A DNA stretch of 64,000 nucleotides from Hungatella sp. UBA4396 (GTDB lineage: Bacteria > Bacillota > Clostridia > Lachnospirales > Lachnospiraceae). Positions 27,766-36,723 of the stretch are shown here, piece after piece; within the stretch, counting starts at the first letter, position 1; each line of letters begins with the position of its first letter. The notes beneath the pieces are model-generated. The model was not told the DNA's origin. It worked only from the letters and a program-made list of their open reading frames with translations, and ran no database searches. Location: positions 1 to 64,000 of the forward strand of contig DGRE01000008.1 of NCBI GenBank assembly GCA_002389905.1, given 5' to 3'. Position numbers and translations under genes: made by a program.

Positions 27766-28548
27766 CTATTCTTCTCTTTTCCCTTCATGCTGGAGCACTT
27801 TATGGTACTCATAAATCAAAAGCTCCATCAGCATAATCACATTGGGGAAAAATGTGTTTGCCATCATATTTCTGTCATCCAGCTTGTTGCTGTCCTCAAT
27901 GCAAAACTGCATATCCGTTATGGAACTGACCCGGTTTCTGGCCTCATTGGTAAAAGATACGGTAAAAATACCGTTCTCCCTGGCAGTCCTCACCCGGTCC
28001 GCCACCCATACCGTTTCTCCGGACCTGGAAACTACGATCAGCATTTTCATATTCTCCAGGTTGTTTTCAAACACTCCGATGGAATCCATCCCATTAGAGC
28101 AAATGCATTTGATTCCCAGAACCAGAAGCTTTTTAGTCAGATATTCCACGGGAATGGCGGAAAACCCTGTTGCATACAAAAACACGTATCCTCCATCCAG
28201 TCGGACGATCCGTCTGGCAAATTCCTGGATGTCTTCATAAGAGTTGTATTTTAAAAGAGAGTTGCTGCAAAAGCTGCTGATAAAATGCATGCCCGTGTCA
28301 TCATTTTCCTGAACACGGTTTACAAGAGGGCGCAGCTTGTAATACATATCCACAAACCCGCTGTAGCCCAGCTTTTTTGTCAGGCGCATAATGGTGGAGG
28401 TGGAGGTAAAGTTTTCCTTTGCAACGCCCCGCACTCCCATTTTAAGCATGGAATCTATGTGCTCAATGATATAGTGGAGAACGCCTTCCTCCACCTCAGT
28501 CAAATTTTTCCCTGCTGTCAGCTTGCTTAAGTCCACCACTCCTGCCAT
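27766..28548 (-). CDS. RpiR/MurR-family regulator with SIS domain, 260 aa
   Basis: N-terminal HTH_6 (residues 1-75, VRGVAKENFTSTSTIMRLTKKLGYSGFVDMYYKL) and a SIS sugar-phosphate-binding domain (about 115-245, YLYATGFSAIPVEYL and IVVSRSGETVWV). RpiR proteins sense phosphosugars; its place beside a GH4/PTS operon suggests control of alpha-glucoside use. Start is near the ATG at 28548 (MAGVVDLSKL). Confidence 0.88.
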   Translation of the reverse strand: MAGVVDLSKLTAGKNLTEVEEGVLHYIIEHIDSMLKMGVRGVAKENFTSTSTIMRLTKKLGYSGFVDMYYKLRPLVNRVQENDDTGMHFISSFCSNSLLKYNSYEDIQEFARRIVRLDGGYVFLYATGFSAIPVEYLTKKLLVLGIKCICSNGMDSIGVFENNLENMKMLIVVSRSGETVWVADRVRTARENGIFTVSFTNEARNRVSSITDMQFCIEDSNKLDDRNMMANTFFPNVIMLMELLIYEYHKVLQHEGKREE

Positions 28549-28564
28549 TATTCTTTTCCCTCTT

Positions 28565-28855
28565 TCATTGCAAAAAATCCTCGTACCCCTGAATCATGGG
28601 ATAAGGATCACAGCTTTTAAACGGTGCGGTTATAGTCCCCTTCACATAAAAGCTGAACCCTGGACGACGAAAGCTTTCTTTCGTTCTATTTTTAATCAGC
28701 CTGTTGCTTTTTCCTATTTCTCCGATGTAATTTCCGTTTTGGTCATAAATTTCTTTCCCATAGAATTTTCCAAGAATCATTCCGTCACAGGCAGTCAAGT
28801 AATCCTTCTGTCTTACACCGATGTAGTTTCCTTCCCAATTCCAATATTTTTCCAT
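28565..28855 (-). CDS. Small protein with 4-fold beta-flower-like repeats, 96 aa
   Basis: The sequence contains short beta-hairpin-like repeats with the pattern NxxGxYIGx: WNWEGNYIGVR (5-15), DGMILGKFYGKEIYD, QNGNYIGEIG (about 39-48). This resembles proteins annotated as '4-fold beta flower', whose function is not established. It lies 16 bases upstream of the rpiR gene on the same strand, so the two are probably co-transcribed. Assignment is from memory of the repeat pattern. Confidence 0.55.
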   Translation of the reverse strand: MEKYWNWEGNYIGVRQKDYLTACDGMILGKFYGKEIYDQNGNYIGEIGKSNRLIKNRTKESFRRPGFSFYVKGTITAPFKSCDPYPMIQGYEDFLQ

Positions 28856-29024
28856 AGAAATACACCCTTCCTTTTATCTTTCTCTGCAATCATACACTAT
28901 TTTTCCGCAAAAAGGAACACCCAAGGAGGCACATTGCCAATTTTTTAAGGAATGCTGGATTTTTCCTGCATTCTGTTATATAATCAACAAAAAAATAAAT
29001 CAGGAACATATACAGGAGGATAAT

Positions 29025-30053
29025 ATGGGATTTCAATATATTAACAATCTGCCCAGCCCGGAAGAGATCAAAGAACAGTTCCCGCTGCCGGCAGAATCAG
29101 CAGCACGGAAAGCAGAACGGGATCAGGCCATCAGTGATGTGCTCACCGGGAAAAGTGATAAATTCCTTGTTATCGTGGGTCCCTGTTCCGCTGACAACGA
29201 GGATTCTGTTTCTGATTATGCAAACCGTCTGATAAAAGTACAGGAGCAGACAAAAGACCGTCTCATCATCATTCCAAGAATCTATACCAATAAGCCCAGG
29301 ACCACCGGTGAGGGCTATAAAGGAATGCTTCACCAGCCTGATCCGGAGAAAAAGCCGGACTTGCGGGAAGGCCTCATCGCCATCCGCAAGATGCACATGA
29401 AGGTTCTGATAGAAACCGGCTTATCCACAGCCGACGAAATGCTTTACCCGGAAAACTTAGGATACCTTGACGATATTATGTCCTATATCGCCATTGGCGC
29501 CCGTTCCGTAGAAAACCAGCAGCACCGCCTGACCGCCAGCGCATGTGATGTTGCCGTGGGCATGAAAAATCCCACCAGCGGCGACTTGTCCGTTATGCTC
29601 AACTCCGTTGTGGCGGCACAGCATCCCCATGACTTCACCTATAGAGGCTGGGAAGTGAGGAGCAAGGGCAATCCTCTGGCTCACACCATTTTAAGGGGCG
29701 CGGTCAATAAACACGGCCAGTGTATCCCCAACTACCACTTTGAGGACTTATTCCTCCTTCATGAGATGTACAGCGAACGTGATTTGGAGAATCCAGCCTG
29801 TATCGTAGATGCCAACCACTCCAATTCCAACAAGAAGTATAATGAACAGATTCGTATTTCCAAGGAAGTCCTTCACAGCAGAAAGCATTCTCCCGAAATC
29901 CGCGCTTTGGTAAAGGGCCTGATGATTGAAAGTTATATCGAGCCTGGCAGCCAGAAGGTAGGCGAACACTGCTACGGAAAATCCATCACAGATCCATGTC
30001 TGGGCTGGGAGGATTCTGAACGCTTGATTTATGAAATCGCTGAAAATGCATAA
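29025..30053 (+). CDS. aroF: DAHP synthase (3-deoxy-7-phosphoheptulonate synthase), AroG/F type, 342 aa
   Basis: First step of the shikimate pathway, condensing PEP and erythrose 4-phosphate. Type I-alpha landmarks: VGPCSADNED, RIYTNKPRTTGEGYKGM, GARSVENQQHR, VGMKNPTSGD and the metal-binding DANHSNSNKK. The N-terminal extension that carries the feedback site of E. coli AroG/AroF (ITPEELK...FPL) is present as PSPEEIKEQFPLP. It stands as a single gene behind AGGAGG, with TATAAT at 28979-28984. Confidence 0.93.
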   Translation: MGFQYINNLPSPEEIKEQFPLPAESAARKAERDQAISDVLTGKSDKFLVIVGPCSADNEDSVSDYANRLIKVQEQTKDRLIIIPRIYTNKPRTTGEGYKGMLHQPDPEKKPDLREGLIAIRKMHMKVLIETGLSTADEMLYPENLGYLDDIMSYIAIGARSVENQQHRLTASACDVAVGMKNPTSGDLSVMLNSVVAAQHPHDFTYRGWEVRSKGNPLAHTILRGAVNKHGQCIPNYHFEDLFLLHEMYSERDLENPACIVDANHSNSNKKYNEQIRISKEVLHSRKHSPEIRALVKGLMIESYIEPGSQKVGEHCYGKSITDPCLGWEDSERLIYEIAENA

Positions 30054-30107
30054 AAACTCATAAAAAAAATAATTTAATTTCGAATATTAGAAAGTCCAAG
30101 ATTAACA

Positions 30108-30135
30108 TTGACAATAGAAAAAATAATGATATACT
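30108..30135 (+). promoter_or_regulatory. Promoter of the BMP-type ABC operon
   Basis: TTGACA (30108-30113), 16-base spacer, TATACT (30130-30135). The transcript would begin near 30142, giving a leader of about 95 bases. Confidence 0.7.
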
Positions 30136-30159
30136 AATTCATATTCAAAATGAAATGAC

Positions 30160-30206
30160 AAAAGCGTCAGGCATGTCTATACGGCAGCCCGGCGCTTTTT
30201 GATTTT
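30160..30206 (+). promoter_or_regulatory. Leader hairpin with terminator form before the BMP gene
   Basis: AAAAGCGTC pairs with GGCGCTTTT (nine pairs, one G-U), with inner stems GGC/GCC and TGTC/GGCA, followed by TTTTTGATTTTT. It lies between the promoter and the gene, so it can only be an attenuator or processing element, not an end-of-gene terminator. I could not match it to a known purine, preQ1 or guanidine riboswitch; the upstream part of the leader is short. Confidence 0.5.
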
Positions 30207-30236
30207 TAAAAACATATTTTTCAAGGAGGAACAGTT

Positions 30237-31520
30237 ATGAAATTAAAGAAGTTGACAGTCCTGGCCTTAGTGGGACTTACAGCCCTGGCCTTATCGGCAT
30301 GCAAAGGCTCTGCCGGCTCAGGCACCACAGCCAGCAGCGGGCAAACAACAGAAGCCAAAGCATCAGAAGCAGTAACGACAACAGCAAGCGGGGAGACCCA
30401 GGCATCCGATGACTTAAAGCCCATAGCAAAAGAAGATTTAAAGGTGGGCTTTATTTACATCGGAGATGAAAATGAAGGCTATACAGCAGCTCATTACAAG
30501 GGAGCCATGGATATGAAAGCAGCTCTTGGCTTATCCGATGACCAGGTCATCATAAAATGGAATGTTCCGGAAGATGAAACCGCCGGGGATGCAGCTATGG
30601 ATTTGGCAGATCAGGGATGCAATATCATTTTCGCCAACAGCTTCGGCCATGAATCCTATATTCTGGAAGCTGCTAAGGAATACCCGGATGTGCAGTTCTG
30701 CCATGCCACCGGATACCAGGCTGCTTTAAGCGGACTGAGCAATATGCATAACTATTTCACCAACGTTTATGAATCCCGCTATGTGTCGGGAGTTGTGGCT
30801 GGGCTTAAGCTGAACCAGATGATCGAAGAAGGCAAGGTGAGTAAGGATGCCGTAAAGATCGGATACGTGGGTGCTTATCCTTTTGCCGAGGTTATCAGCG
30901 GCTATACATCCTTCTTCTTAGGTGTGCGCTCCGTATGCCCGGAGGCTGTTATGGAAGTAAAATACACCAACAGCTGGTCCAGCTTTGACTTGGAAAAAGA
31001 GGCTGCTGATGCCCTGATCTCCAACGGCTGTGTGCTCATAAGCCAGCACGCAGATACCACCGGCGCTCCTACTGCCTGTGAGGCTGCAGGAGTCCCAAGC
31101 GTAGGCTATAACATTTCCATGATTGCAACTGCTCCTAATACTGCCCTGACCTCTGCTGCCATTGACTGGGCTCCCTATGTGACCTATGCGGTACAGAGCG
31201 TTATAGACGGCAAAGCCTTTGAGACAGACTGGTGCCAGGGCTACAAAGAGGGGGCAAATTCTATTACAGAGCTCAATCAGGCCGTGATTGCTCCCGGAAC
31301 CGAGGAAAAAGTGAAGGAAGTGGAGAGCGCAATCATTGCCGGAACCCTTCACGTATTCGATACTTCCACCTTTACAGCAGGAGGACAGAAGCTGGATACT
31401 TATAAAAAGGATGGAATTGATGTGGAATATATCTCAGACGGATATTTCCACGAGTCCGTATACGGTTCCGCTCCGGCATTTGACATATTGATCGACGGAA
31501 TCACGACCATTGACAATTAA
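30237..31520 (+). CDS. BMP-family ABC transporter substrate-binding lipoprotein, 427 aa
   Basis: A lipoprotein signal (MKLKKLTVLALVGLTALA then LSAC, Cys about residue 21) and a Ser/Thr/Ala-rich tether precede a periplasmic-binding fold of the BMP/PnrA type (KVGFIYIGDENEGYTAAHYKGA, NIIFANSFGHE, KIGYVGAYPFAEVISGYTSF, LISQHADTTGAP). BMP-type proteins generally bind nucleosides in Firmicutes. It heads an ATPase-permease-permease operon. A strong hairpin follows the stop, likely making binding protein exceed the other subunits. Confidence 0.9.
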   Translation: MKLKKLTVLALVGLTALALSACKGSAGSGTTASSGQTTEAKASEAVTTTASGETQASDDLKPIAKEDLKVGFIYIGDENEGYTAAHYKGAMDMKAALGLSDDQVIIKWNVPEDETAGDAAMDLADQGCNIIFANSFGHESYILEAAKEYPDVQFCHATGYQAALSGLSNMHNYFTNVYESRYVSGVVAGLKLNQMIEEGKVSKDAVKIGYVGAYPFAEVISGYTSFFLGVRSVCPEAVMEVKYTNSWSSFDLEKEAADALISNGCVLISQHADTTGAPTACEAAGVPSVGYNISMIATAPNTALTSAAIDWAPYVTYAVQSVIDGKAFETDWCQGYKEGANSITELNQAVIAPGTEEKVKEVESAIIAGTLHVFDTSTFTAGGQKLDTYKKDGIDVEYISDGYFHESVYGSAPAFDILIDGITTIDN

Positions 31521-31537
31521 TACCGAAGAAAATGAAT

Positions 31538-31578
31538 CGGGCCAGAAAGCGGCGCCAGATCTCCTGGCCCGCTTTTTA
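31538..31578 (+). terminator. Attenuating terminator after the binding-protein gene
   Basis: CGGGCCAG (31538-31545) pairs with CTGGCCCG (31564-31571), followed by CTTTTTAC. Because the ATPase gene continues 60 bases later without a clear promoter, partial termination is likely. Confidence 0.7.
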
Positions 31579-31632
31579 CTGTTATAGAAGAAACCGGAAA
31601 AATCAGGAAATAACGAAGACGGAGGTTAGCGG

Positions 31633-33162
31633 GTGAACGAGAATTATGCCATTGAACTGAAAAACATCACCAAGCGGTTCGGAAAAGTAATTGCCAACGA
31701 CAAGGTCTGCCTGTCTGTAAAAAGAGGGGAGATTTTATCTATTTTGGGAGAAAACGGAAGCGGAAAGACCACGCTCATGAATATGATCTCCGGAATCTAC
31801 TACCCCGATGAAGGGCAGATCACCATTAACGGAAAAGAGGTCACCATCCGCTCCCCAAGAGATTCCTTTGACTTGGGAATCGGCATGATCCACCAGCATT
31901 TTAAGCTGGTAGAGGTGCTGAGTGCAGCAGAAAACATCATCCTGGGTCTGCCCGGCAAAGAGCTTTTAAACCGAAAAGCCATTGCAGACAAGATCAACAG
32001 CCTTACCGCCAAATATGGTTTTGAATTAGATCCCAATCAGAAGATATACACCATGTCAGTCTCCCAAAAACAGACTGTGGAGATCGTCAAGATGCTGTAC
32101 CGGGGTGTAGACATCCTGATCCTGGATGAACCTACCGCCGTATTAACTCCCCAGGAGGCACAGCGGCTCTTTGCGGTCCTTCGCAACATGCGGGAGGCAG
32201 GACATTCCATCATCATCATTACCCATAAGCTCCATGAGGTTTTAGAGCTCTCCGACCAGGTATCTGTACTCCGCAAGGGACAGTATATCGGAACCGTGGA
32301 GACTGCACAGACTACGGAAGAATCTTTAACGGAAATGATGGTGGGGAAAAAAGTGGTTTTAAATATTGAGCGCCCCCAACCGGAGGCTCCTCAAAAACGT
32401 CTGGATATAAAAGGCTTAACCTGCCTGGGAAGGGAAGGAACCAAAGCCCTGGAGGAAGCTTCTTTTACCGCCGTCAGCGGTGAGATCCTGGGCATTGCAG
32501 GCGTGGCAGGAAGCGGCCAGAAGGAACTTTTGGAATCCATCGCCGGGCTCATCCCTGTTGCCTCCGGTTCCATTACATATTATCCCCCGGAAGGGGAGGC
32601 AATGGAACTGACTGCCATGACGGCTGCTGAAATAGCCAGTGCAGGGGTAAGACTTTCCTTTGTGCCCGAAGACCGGCTGGGTATGGGACTGGTAGGGTCC
32701 ATGGATTTAACGGATAACATCATGCTCAGAAGCTATCAAAAGGGACGCTCCTTTTTTACGGACCGGAAAGAGCCCAAAGCCCTGGCAGAAAAGCTCATCA
32801 ACGACCTTGAAATTGCCACCCCCGGTACTTCCATCCCCGTGCGGAAGCTTTCAGGCGGAAATGTACAAAAGGTGCTGGTTGGCAGGGAAATATCCTCGTC
32901 TCCCGCTGTTCTCTTAGTTGCCTACCCGGTCAGAGGGCTTGACATCCATTCCTCCTACACCATTTACCGCCTGCTCAATGAGCAGAAAAAACAGGGAACT
33001 GCTGTCCTGTGCGTGGGTGAGGATCTGGATGTGCTCATGGAGCTGTGTGACCGGATTCTGGTCATGTGCGGCGGAAGAATTACCGGCATTGTAGACGGAA
33101 GAACAGCCGTCAAGGAAGAAATCGGAAGGCTGATGACGAAAGCAGGAGGTAAAAAAACATGA
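31633..33162 (+). CDS. ABC transporter ATPase with two nucleotide-binding domains, 509 aa
   Basis: Domain 1 has Walker A GENGSGKTT (about residue 39), signature region YTMSVSQKQTVEI, Walker B ILILDEPTAVL. Domain 2 has a degenerate Walker A (GVAGSGQKE), signature RKLSGGNVQKVLVGRE and a Walker B LLVAYPVRGLD in which the usual catalytic Asp-Glu is altered. This asymmetric pair is standard for BMP-linked nucleoside and sugar importers (RbsA/YufO type). Start codon is GTG with GGAGG upstream. It overlaps the next gene by 4 bases. Confidence 0.92.
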   Translation: MNENYAIELKNITKRFGKVIANDKVCLSVKRGEILSILGENGSGKTTLMNMISGIYYPDEGQITINGKEVTIRSPRDSFDLGIGMIHQHFKLVEVLSAAENIILGLPGKELLNRKAIADKINSLTAKYGFELDPNQKIYTMSVSQKQTVEIVKMLYRGVDILILDEPTAVLTPQEAQRLFAVLRNMREAGHSIIIITHKLHEVLELSDQVSVLRKGQYIGTVETAQTTEESLTEMMVGKKVVLNIERPQPEAPQKRLDIKGLTCLGREGTKALEEASFTAVSGEILGIAGVAGSGQKELLESIAGLIPVASGSITYYPPEGEAMELTAMTAAEIASAGVRLSFVPEDRLGMGLVGSMDLTDNIMLRSYQKGRSFFTDRKEPKALAEKLINDLEIATPGTSIPVRKLSGGNVQKVLVGREISSSPAVLLVAYPVRGLDIHSSYTIYRLLNEQKKQGTAVLCVGEDLDVLMELCDRILVMCGGRITGIVDGRTAVKEEIGRLMTKAGGKKT

Positions 33163-34259
33163 GCAAAATGAGAGAACCTTTTTTCCACATGTCAAAGCGG
33201 GAATCTATAGAGCCCTGGAAGGCGTGGTCCATACGGATTGGAGCTGTCCTTTTGTCCTTAATCGTCTGCGGGGCAGTGATCATAGCCCTCACCGGACTCA
33301 ATCCCATAGAAGTCTACAAAGGTATTTCAGAAGGAGCTGTAGGAACAAAAAGACGGGCCTGGATGACAATCCGGGACACCCTGGTCCTTTTATGCATTGC
33401 AGTGGGCATCACCCCGGCTTTTAAAATGAAGTTCTGGAACATAGGAGCCGAGGGACAGGTACTCATCGGCGGCGTTGCTTCTGCAGCCATGATGATTTAC
33501 CTGGGAAATACCCTCCCTCCTCTGGTGCTCTTTCCCCTCATGTTCCTGGGAAGCGCCGCTGCGGCTGTTGTCTGGGCTTTTATTCCCGCCTTTTTTAAGG
33601 CTTATTGGAATACCAATGAAACCCTGTTCACGCTGATGATGAATTATGTAGCCATGCAGGTGGTCACCTTTGGAATCATCTTTTGGGAAAATCCCAAAGG
33701 CTCCAATTCTGTGGGAACCATAAACTCAGCCACAAAAAACGGCTGGCTTCCTAAACTGTTTGGCATGGAATACGGCTGGAATCTGGTGATCGTCCTGGCT
33801 CTGACTGCGGCCATGTTTGTTTACTTAAAATACAGCAAGCACGGATATGAAATTTCCGTAGTCGGCGAAAGTGAGAACACGGCCCGTTATGCGGGAATCA
33901 ACGTCAAAAAAGTCATACTGCGCACCATGGCACTTTCCGGAGCTCTGTGCGGAATTGCAGGTTTCATTATTGTCAGCGGCGCCAGCCATACCATCTCCAC
34001 CAGCACTGCCGGAGGGCGGGGCTTTACAGCCATCATCGTATCCTGGCTCAGTAAGTTCAACACCTTTGCCATGATCCTGGTTTCTTTTTTCCTGGTGTTC
34101 ATGCAAAAGGGAGCAGGACAAATCGCTTCTCAGTTCAATTTAAACGAAAACGCTTCTGATGTCATCACAGGCATTATTCTGTTCTTTATTCTGGGCTGTG
34201 AATTTTTTATTGATTATCAGGTGAACCTCCGAGGCAGGAAACACCCTTCGGCAAATTAG
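33159..34259 (+). CDS. ABC transporter permease (BMP/nucleoside type), 366 aa
   Basis: About ten membrane helices of the BPD_transp_2 family, with TPAFKMKFWNIGAEGQVLIGGV near residues 85-106 and NVKKVILRTMALSGALCGIAG in the cytoplasmic loop. ATGA overlap with the ATPase gene indicates coupling. Pairs with the second permease to form the channel (YufP-like subunit). Confidence 0.92.
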   Translation: MSKMREPFFHMSKRESIEPWKAWSIRIGAVLLSLIVCGAVIIALTGLNPIEVYKGISEGAVGTKRRAWMTIRDTLVLLCIAVGITPAFKMKFWNIGAEGQVLIGGVASAAMMIYLGNTLPPLVLFPLMFLGSAAAAVVWAFIPAFFKAYWNTNETLFTLMMNYVAMQVVTFGIIFWENPKGSNSVGTINSATKNGWLPKLFGMEYGWNLVIVLALTAAMFVYLKYSKHGYEISVVGESENTARYAGINVKKVILRTMALSGALCGIAGFIIVSGASHTISTSTAGGRGFTAIIVSWLSKFNTFAMILVSFFLVFMQKGAGQIASQFNLNENASDVITGIILFFILGCEFFIDYQVNLRGRKHPSAN

Positions 34260-34275
34260 AGAGGAGTAAGAAATT

Positions 34276-35256
34276 ATGGGATTTTTGGTAATATTCATTC
34301 AAAAAGCTATCGGCCAGGGCATCGGCATCCTGTACGGGGCTCTGGGAGAAATCCTGACAGAAAAATCAGGGAACTTAAACCTGGGAATCCCCGGCATGAT
34401 GTACATGGGAGGCATTGCAGGACTCATAGGCGCATTTTTATATGAAAATTCTTCTGCTTCTCCAAGGGGTTTGACGGGGATGGTGATTTCTTTCCTCTGC
34501 GCATTTCTCTGCGCCGCATTGGGAGGGCTGGTCTACAGCATCCTGACCATCACCTTACGGGCCAACCAAAACGTAACAGGCCTGGCCCTGACCACCTTTG
34601 GAGTGGGCTTCGGAAACTTTTTCGGCGGCTCTTTGGCAAAGCTGGCCGGAGGAGTGGGGCAGCTTTCCGTCGCTGTGACGGGCGCAGCATTTAAAACCCC
34701 CGTTCCCATGCTGTCAAAGCTGGGACCTGTAGGACAGATACTGTTTTCCTATGGCTTTCTGACCTATCTGGCTGTTGTTCTGGCTATATTTCTGGCCTTA
34801 TTCTTAAACAGGACCAAGAAGGGCTTAAACTTAAAGGCTGTGGGAGAAAGCCCCGGGACTGCTGATGCGGCGGGAATCCACGTGACAGCTTACAAGTATC
34901 TGGCCACTTGCATCGGAGGCGGAATCAGCGGCCTGGGCGGCCTGTATTTTGTCATGGAATACTCCGGAGGAACCTGGACCAACAACGGCTTCGGAGACAG
35001 AGGCTGGCTGGCCATCGCTCTGGTCATCTTTGCCCTTTGGAAACCGGTAAATGCAATCTGGGGCTCATTGCTCTTTGGAGGTCTTTATATTCTCTATCTT
35101 TACATCCCGGGACTGAACCGGGGAGCCCAGGAAATATTCAAGGCTCTTCCCTATGTGGTCACCATTATCGTTCTGATCATGACCAGTTTAAGAAAGAAAA
35201 GAGAGCATCAGCCTCCTGCCAGCTTAGGCCAGCCCTACTTCCGGGAGGAACGGTAA
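34276..35256 (+). CDS. ABC transporter permease, second subunit, 326 aa
   Basis: BPD_transp_2 permease (YufQ-like) with YGALGEILTEKSGNLNLGIPGMMYMGGIAG at residues 20-49 and KGLNLKAVGESPGTADAAGI. It completes the importer. The last codons form a basic tail (LRKKREHQ). A terminator lies about 55 bases behind. Confidence 0.92.
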   Translation: MGFLVIFIQKAIGQGIGILYGALGEILTEKSGNLNLGIPGMMYMGGIAGLIGAFLYENSSASPRGLTGMVISFLCAFLCAALGGLVYSILTITLRANQNVTGLALTTFGVGFGNFFGGSLAKLAGGVGQLSVAVTGAAFKTPVPMLSKLGPVGQILFSYGFLTYLAVVLAIFLALFLNRTKKGLNLKAVGESPGTADAAGIHVTAYKYLATCIGGGISGLGGLYFVMEYSGGTWTNNGFGDRGWLAIALVIFALWKPVNAIWGSLLFGGLYILYLYIPGLNRGAQEIFKALPYVVTIIVLIMTSLRKKREHQPPASLGQPYFREER

Positions 35257-35310
35257 CCAGCAAGATGGTAGTTGAATATGTATAAATTCATTCCATCCTA
35301 AATATAATAT

Positions 35311-35368
35311 CCTTGCAGGGACTACCAGAACATCCCTGTTGACAAACAGCCTGCAAGGACACTTTTTT
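35311..35368 (+). terminator. Terminator of the ABC operon
   Basis: CCTTGCAGG (35311-35319) pairs with CCTGCAAGG (35350-35358) and is followed by ACACTTTTTTAACTTTTTT. The 30-base loop contains a further CCCTGTTGACAAACAG element. Confidence 0.7.
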
Positions 35369-35534
35369 AACTTTTTTCCTTTTTTCTCTTGTTTTTCTAA
35401 TAATTAATGGTAGAATAGAGATAGAATCAGTTACTTGATTCTCATCCTGTTGATACCAAGCGAACCCCTCATGTAGTTGCAGACAAACGTTCACACCGGG
35501 TTTTATCCGGACATCAGGAAAAGGAGGCATGTAT

Positions 35535-35780
35535 ATGCGGACAAAGGAAGTCGATATCATGCTGCGTTGCACCCCTATTCCTCTGGCGCTTTTGATCAAC
35601 ACGGCCAATTCTTTCGATTGTGATATATACATTGATTATGGCTTAACAAAAGTAAATGTCAAGGACTATGCCGAGATGAAAAAAGGGCTTAACACGCAGA
35701 ACCGTAACTTACAATTTTCTTTCGACGGCATTGATGAACTGGCCGCGGAAGGACGGATCGGGATGCTGTTTCAACCATGA
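35535..35780 (+). CDS. HPr-like protein lacking the phosphorylation sites, 81 aa
   Basis: Length, secondary-structure pattern and motifs (LLINTANSFDCDIYIDYGLTKVNVKDYAEMKKGL) align with HPr ([33 protein letters not shown]). However, the active-site GxHARP segment is RCTPIPLA, with no His, and the HPrK-site Ser46 region reads KDYAEM, with no Ser. It cannot be a PTS phosphocarrier and may be a Crh-like or structural paralogue. Start chosen at MRTKEVD with AGGAGG 7 bases upstream; an ATG 6 bases earlier is too close. It stands alone between two terminators. Confidence 0.75.
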   Translation: MRTKEVDIMLRCTPIPLALLINTANSFDCDIYIDYGLTKVNVKDYAEMKKGLNTQNRNLQFSFDGIDELAAEGRIGMLFQP

Positions 35781-35815
35781 TCGGTCAGAAAGGAACTGAA
35801 TATGACGCATCAATT

Positions 35816-35861
35816 AAAAGAGAGTTGACACCAGAAACATGCTGGCTGTCAACTCTCTTTT
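35816..35861. terminator. Bidirectional terminator between HPr-like gene and uppP
   Basis: Perfect 15-base-pair stem: AAAAGAGAGTTGACA at 35816-35830 with its complement at 35847-35861, giving U-runs in both directions. Confidence 0.88.
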
Positions 35862-35871
35862 CACTTGCACT

Positions 35872-36705
35872 CTAACCCACAAGGGCCGTAACGATAAAAT
35901 ATATAAATACCACTGCTCCTAAAATGATCCTGTAATACCCAAAAAATTTAAAATCATGGTGTCTGATATATTCCATTAAAAACCGGATGGCATAAACAGA
36001 AACCACAAAGGCGATGACCATGCCCAAAAGGAGATAAAATATCTGGGAACCGGTAAAATTCAGCCCGTATTTTATAATCTTTAAAAAGCTGGCGCCAAAC
36101 ATGATGGGAATTCCCAGGAAAAAGGAAAATTCCGCAGAAGCCGCTCTGGAGCACCCTAAGATCATGGCTCCTAAAATAGTAGCTCCTGACCGGGAGGTTC
36201 CCGGAACCAGGGCCAGAAGCTGGAATAAACCAATGGAAAGGGCCGTCTGATAGGAAATATCCGCTGTTTTCCTCACCTCAAAGCTTTTGTACTGGTTCCT
36301 GTTTTCAATGACCAGAAATAAAACGCCGTAGATGATCAGAGTGGCTGCCACCACATATCCGTTCATCAAATATTCTTCAAGGATGTCATCCACCAGAAAT
36401 CCGATTACCGCCGCCGGAATGCAGGCCAGAACAATCTTGGACCACAACACCAGGGCAGCCTGTTTCTGGGCCGGCTTTTTCCCCCGTGAAAAGGGGTTTA
36501 ACTTGTCAAAGTATAAGACCACCACCGCCATTATGGCTCCCAGCTGGATGACCACCAGAAACATGTTTTTAAAATCAGAGGGCTGGTTCAAATGGATAAT
36601 CTCATCCACCAGAATCATATGTCCTGTACTGCTGATGGGAAGCCATTCCGTAAACCCCTCTACGATTCCCAGAACAATCACCTTTAAAATCTCAACAAAA
36701 TTCAT
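35872..36705 (-). CDS. uppP: Undecaprenyl-diphosphatase
   Basis: A 277-aa polytopic membrane enzyme (BacA family) that recycles the lipid carrier of cell-wall synthesis and gives bacitracin tolerance. Signatures: [20 protein letters not shown] (residues 13-32) and [22 protein letters not shown] (about 170-190), the two catalytic motifs. Alone, followed by ung on the same strand upstream (18 bases between), possibly in one transcript. Confidence 0.95.
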   Translation of the reverse strand: MNFVEILKVIVLGIVEGFTEWLPISSTGHMILVDEIIHLNQPSDFKNMFLVVIQLGAIMAVVVLYFDKLNPFSRGKKPAQKQAALVLWSKIVLACIPAAVIGFLVDDILEEYLMNGYVVAATLIIYGVLFLVIENRNQYKSFEVRKTADISYQTALSIGLFQLLALVPGTSRSGATILGAMILGCSRAASAEFSFFLGIPIMFGASFLKIIKYGLNFTGSQIFYLLLGMVIAFVVSVYAIRFLMEYIRHHDFKFFGYYRIILGAVVFIYFIVTALVG

Positions 36706-36723
36706 TGTGTTTCCCCTGTCTTC

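Noticed and set aside
30136..30236. Purine riboswitch before the BMP gene
   Set aside because: The conserved purine-aptamer core (TATA..TGG..TTTCTACC elements) is absent and the leader is too short.
35288..35632. 114-codon minus-strand frame over the ABC terminator and HPr-like gene
   Set aside because: It runs through a strong terminator stem and covers the HPr-like gene with its clear AGGAGG; no family features.
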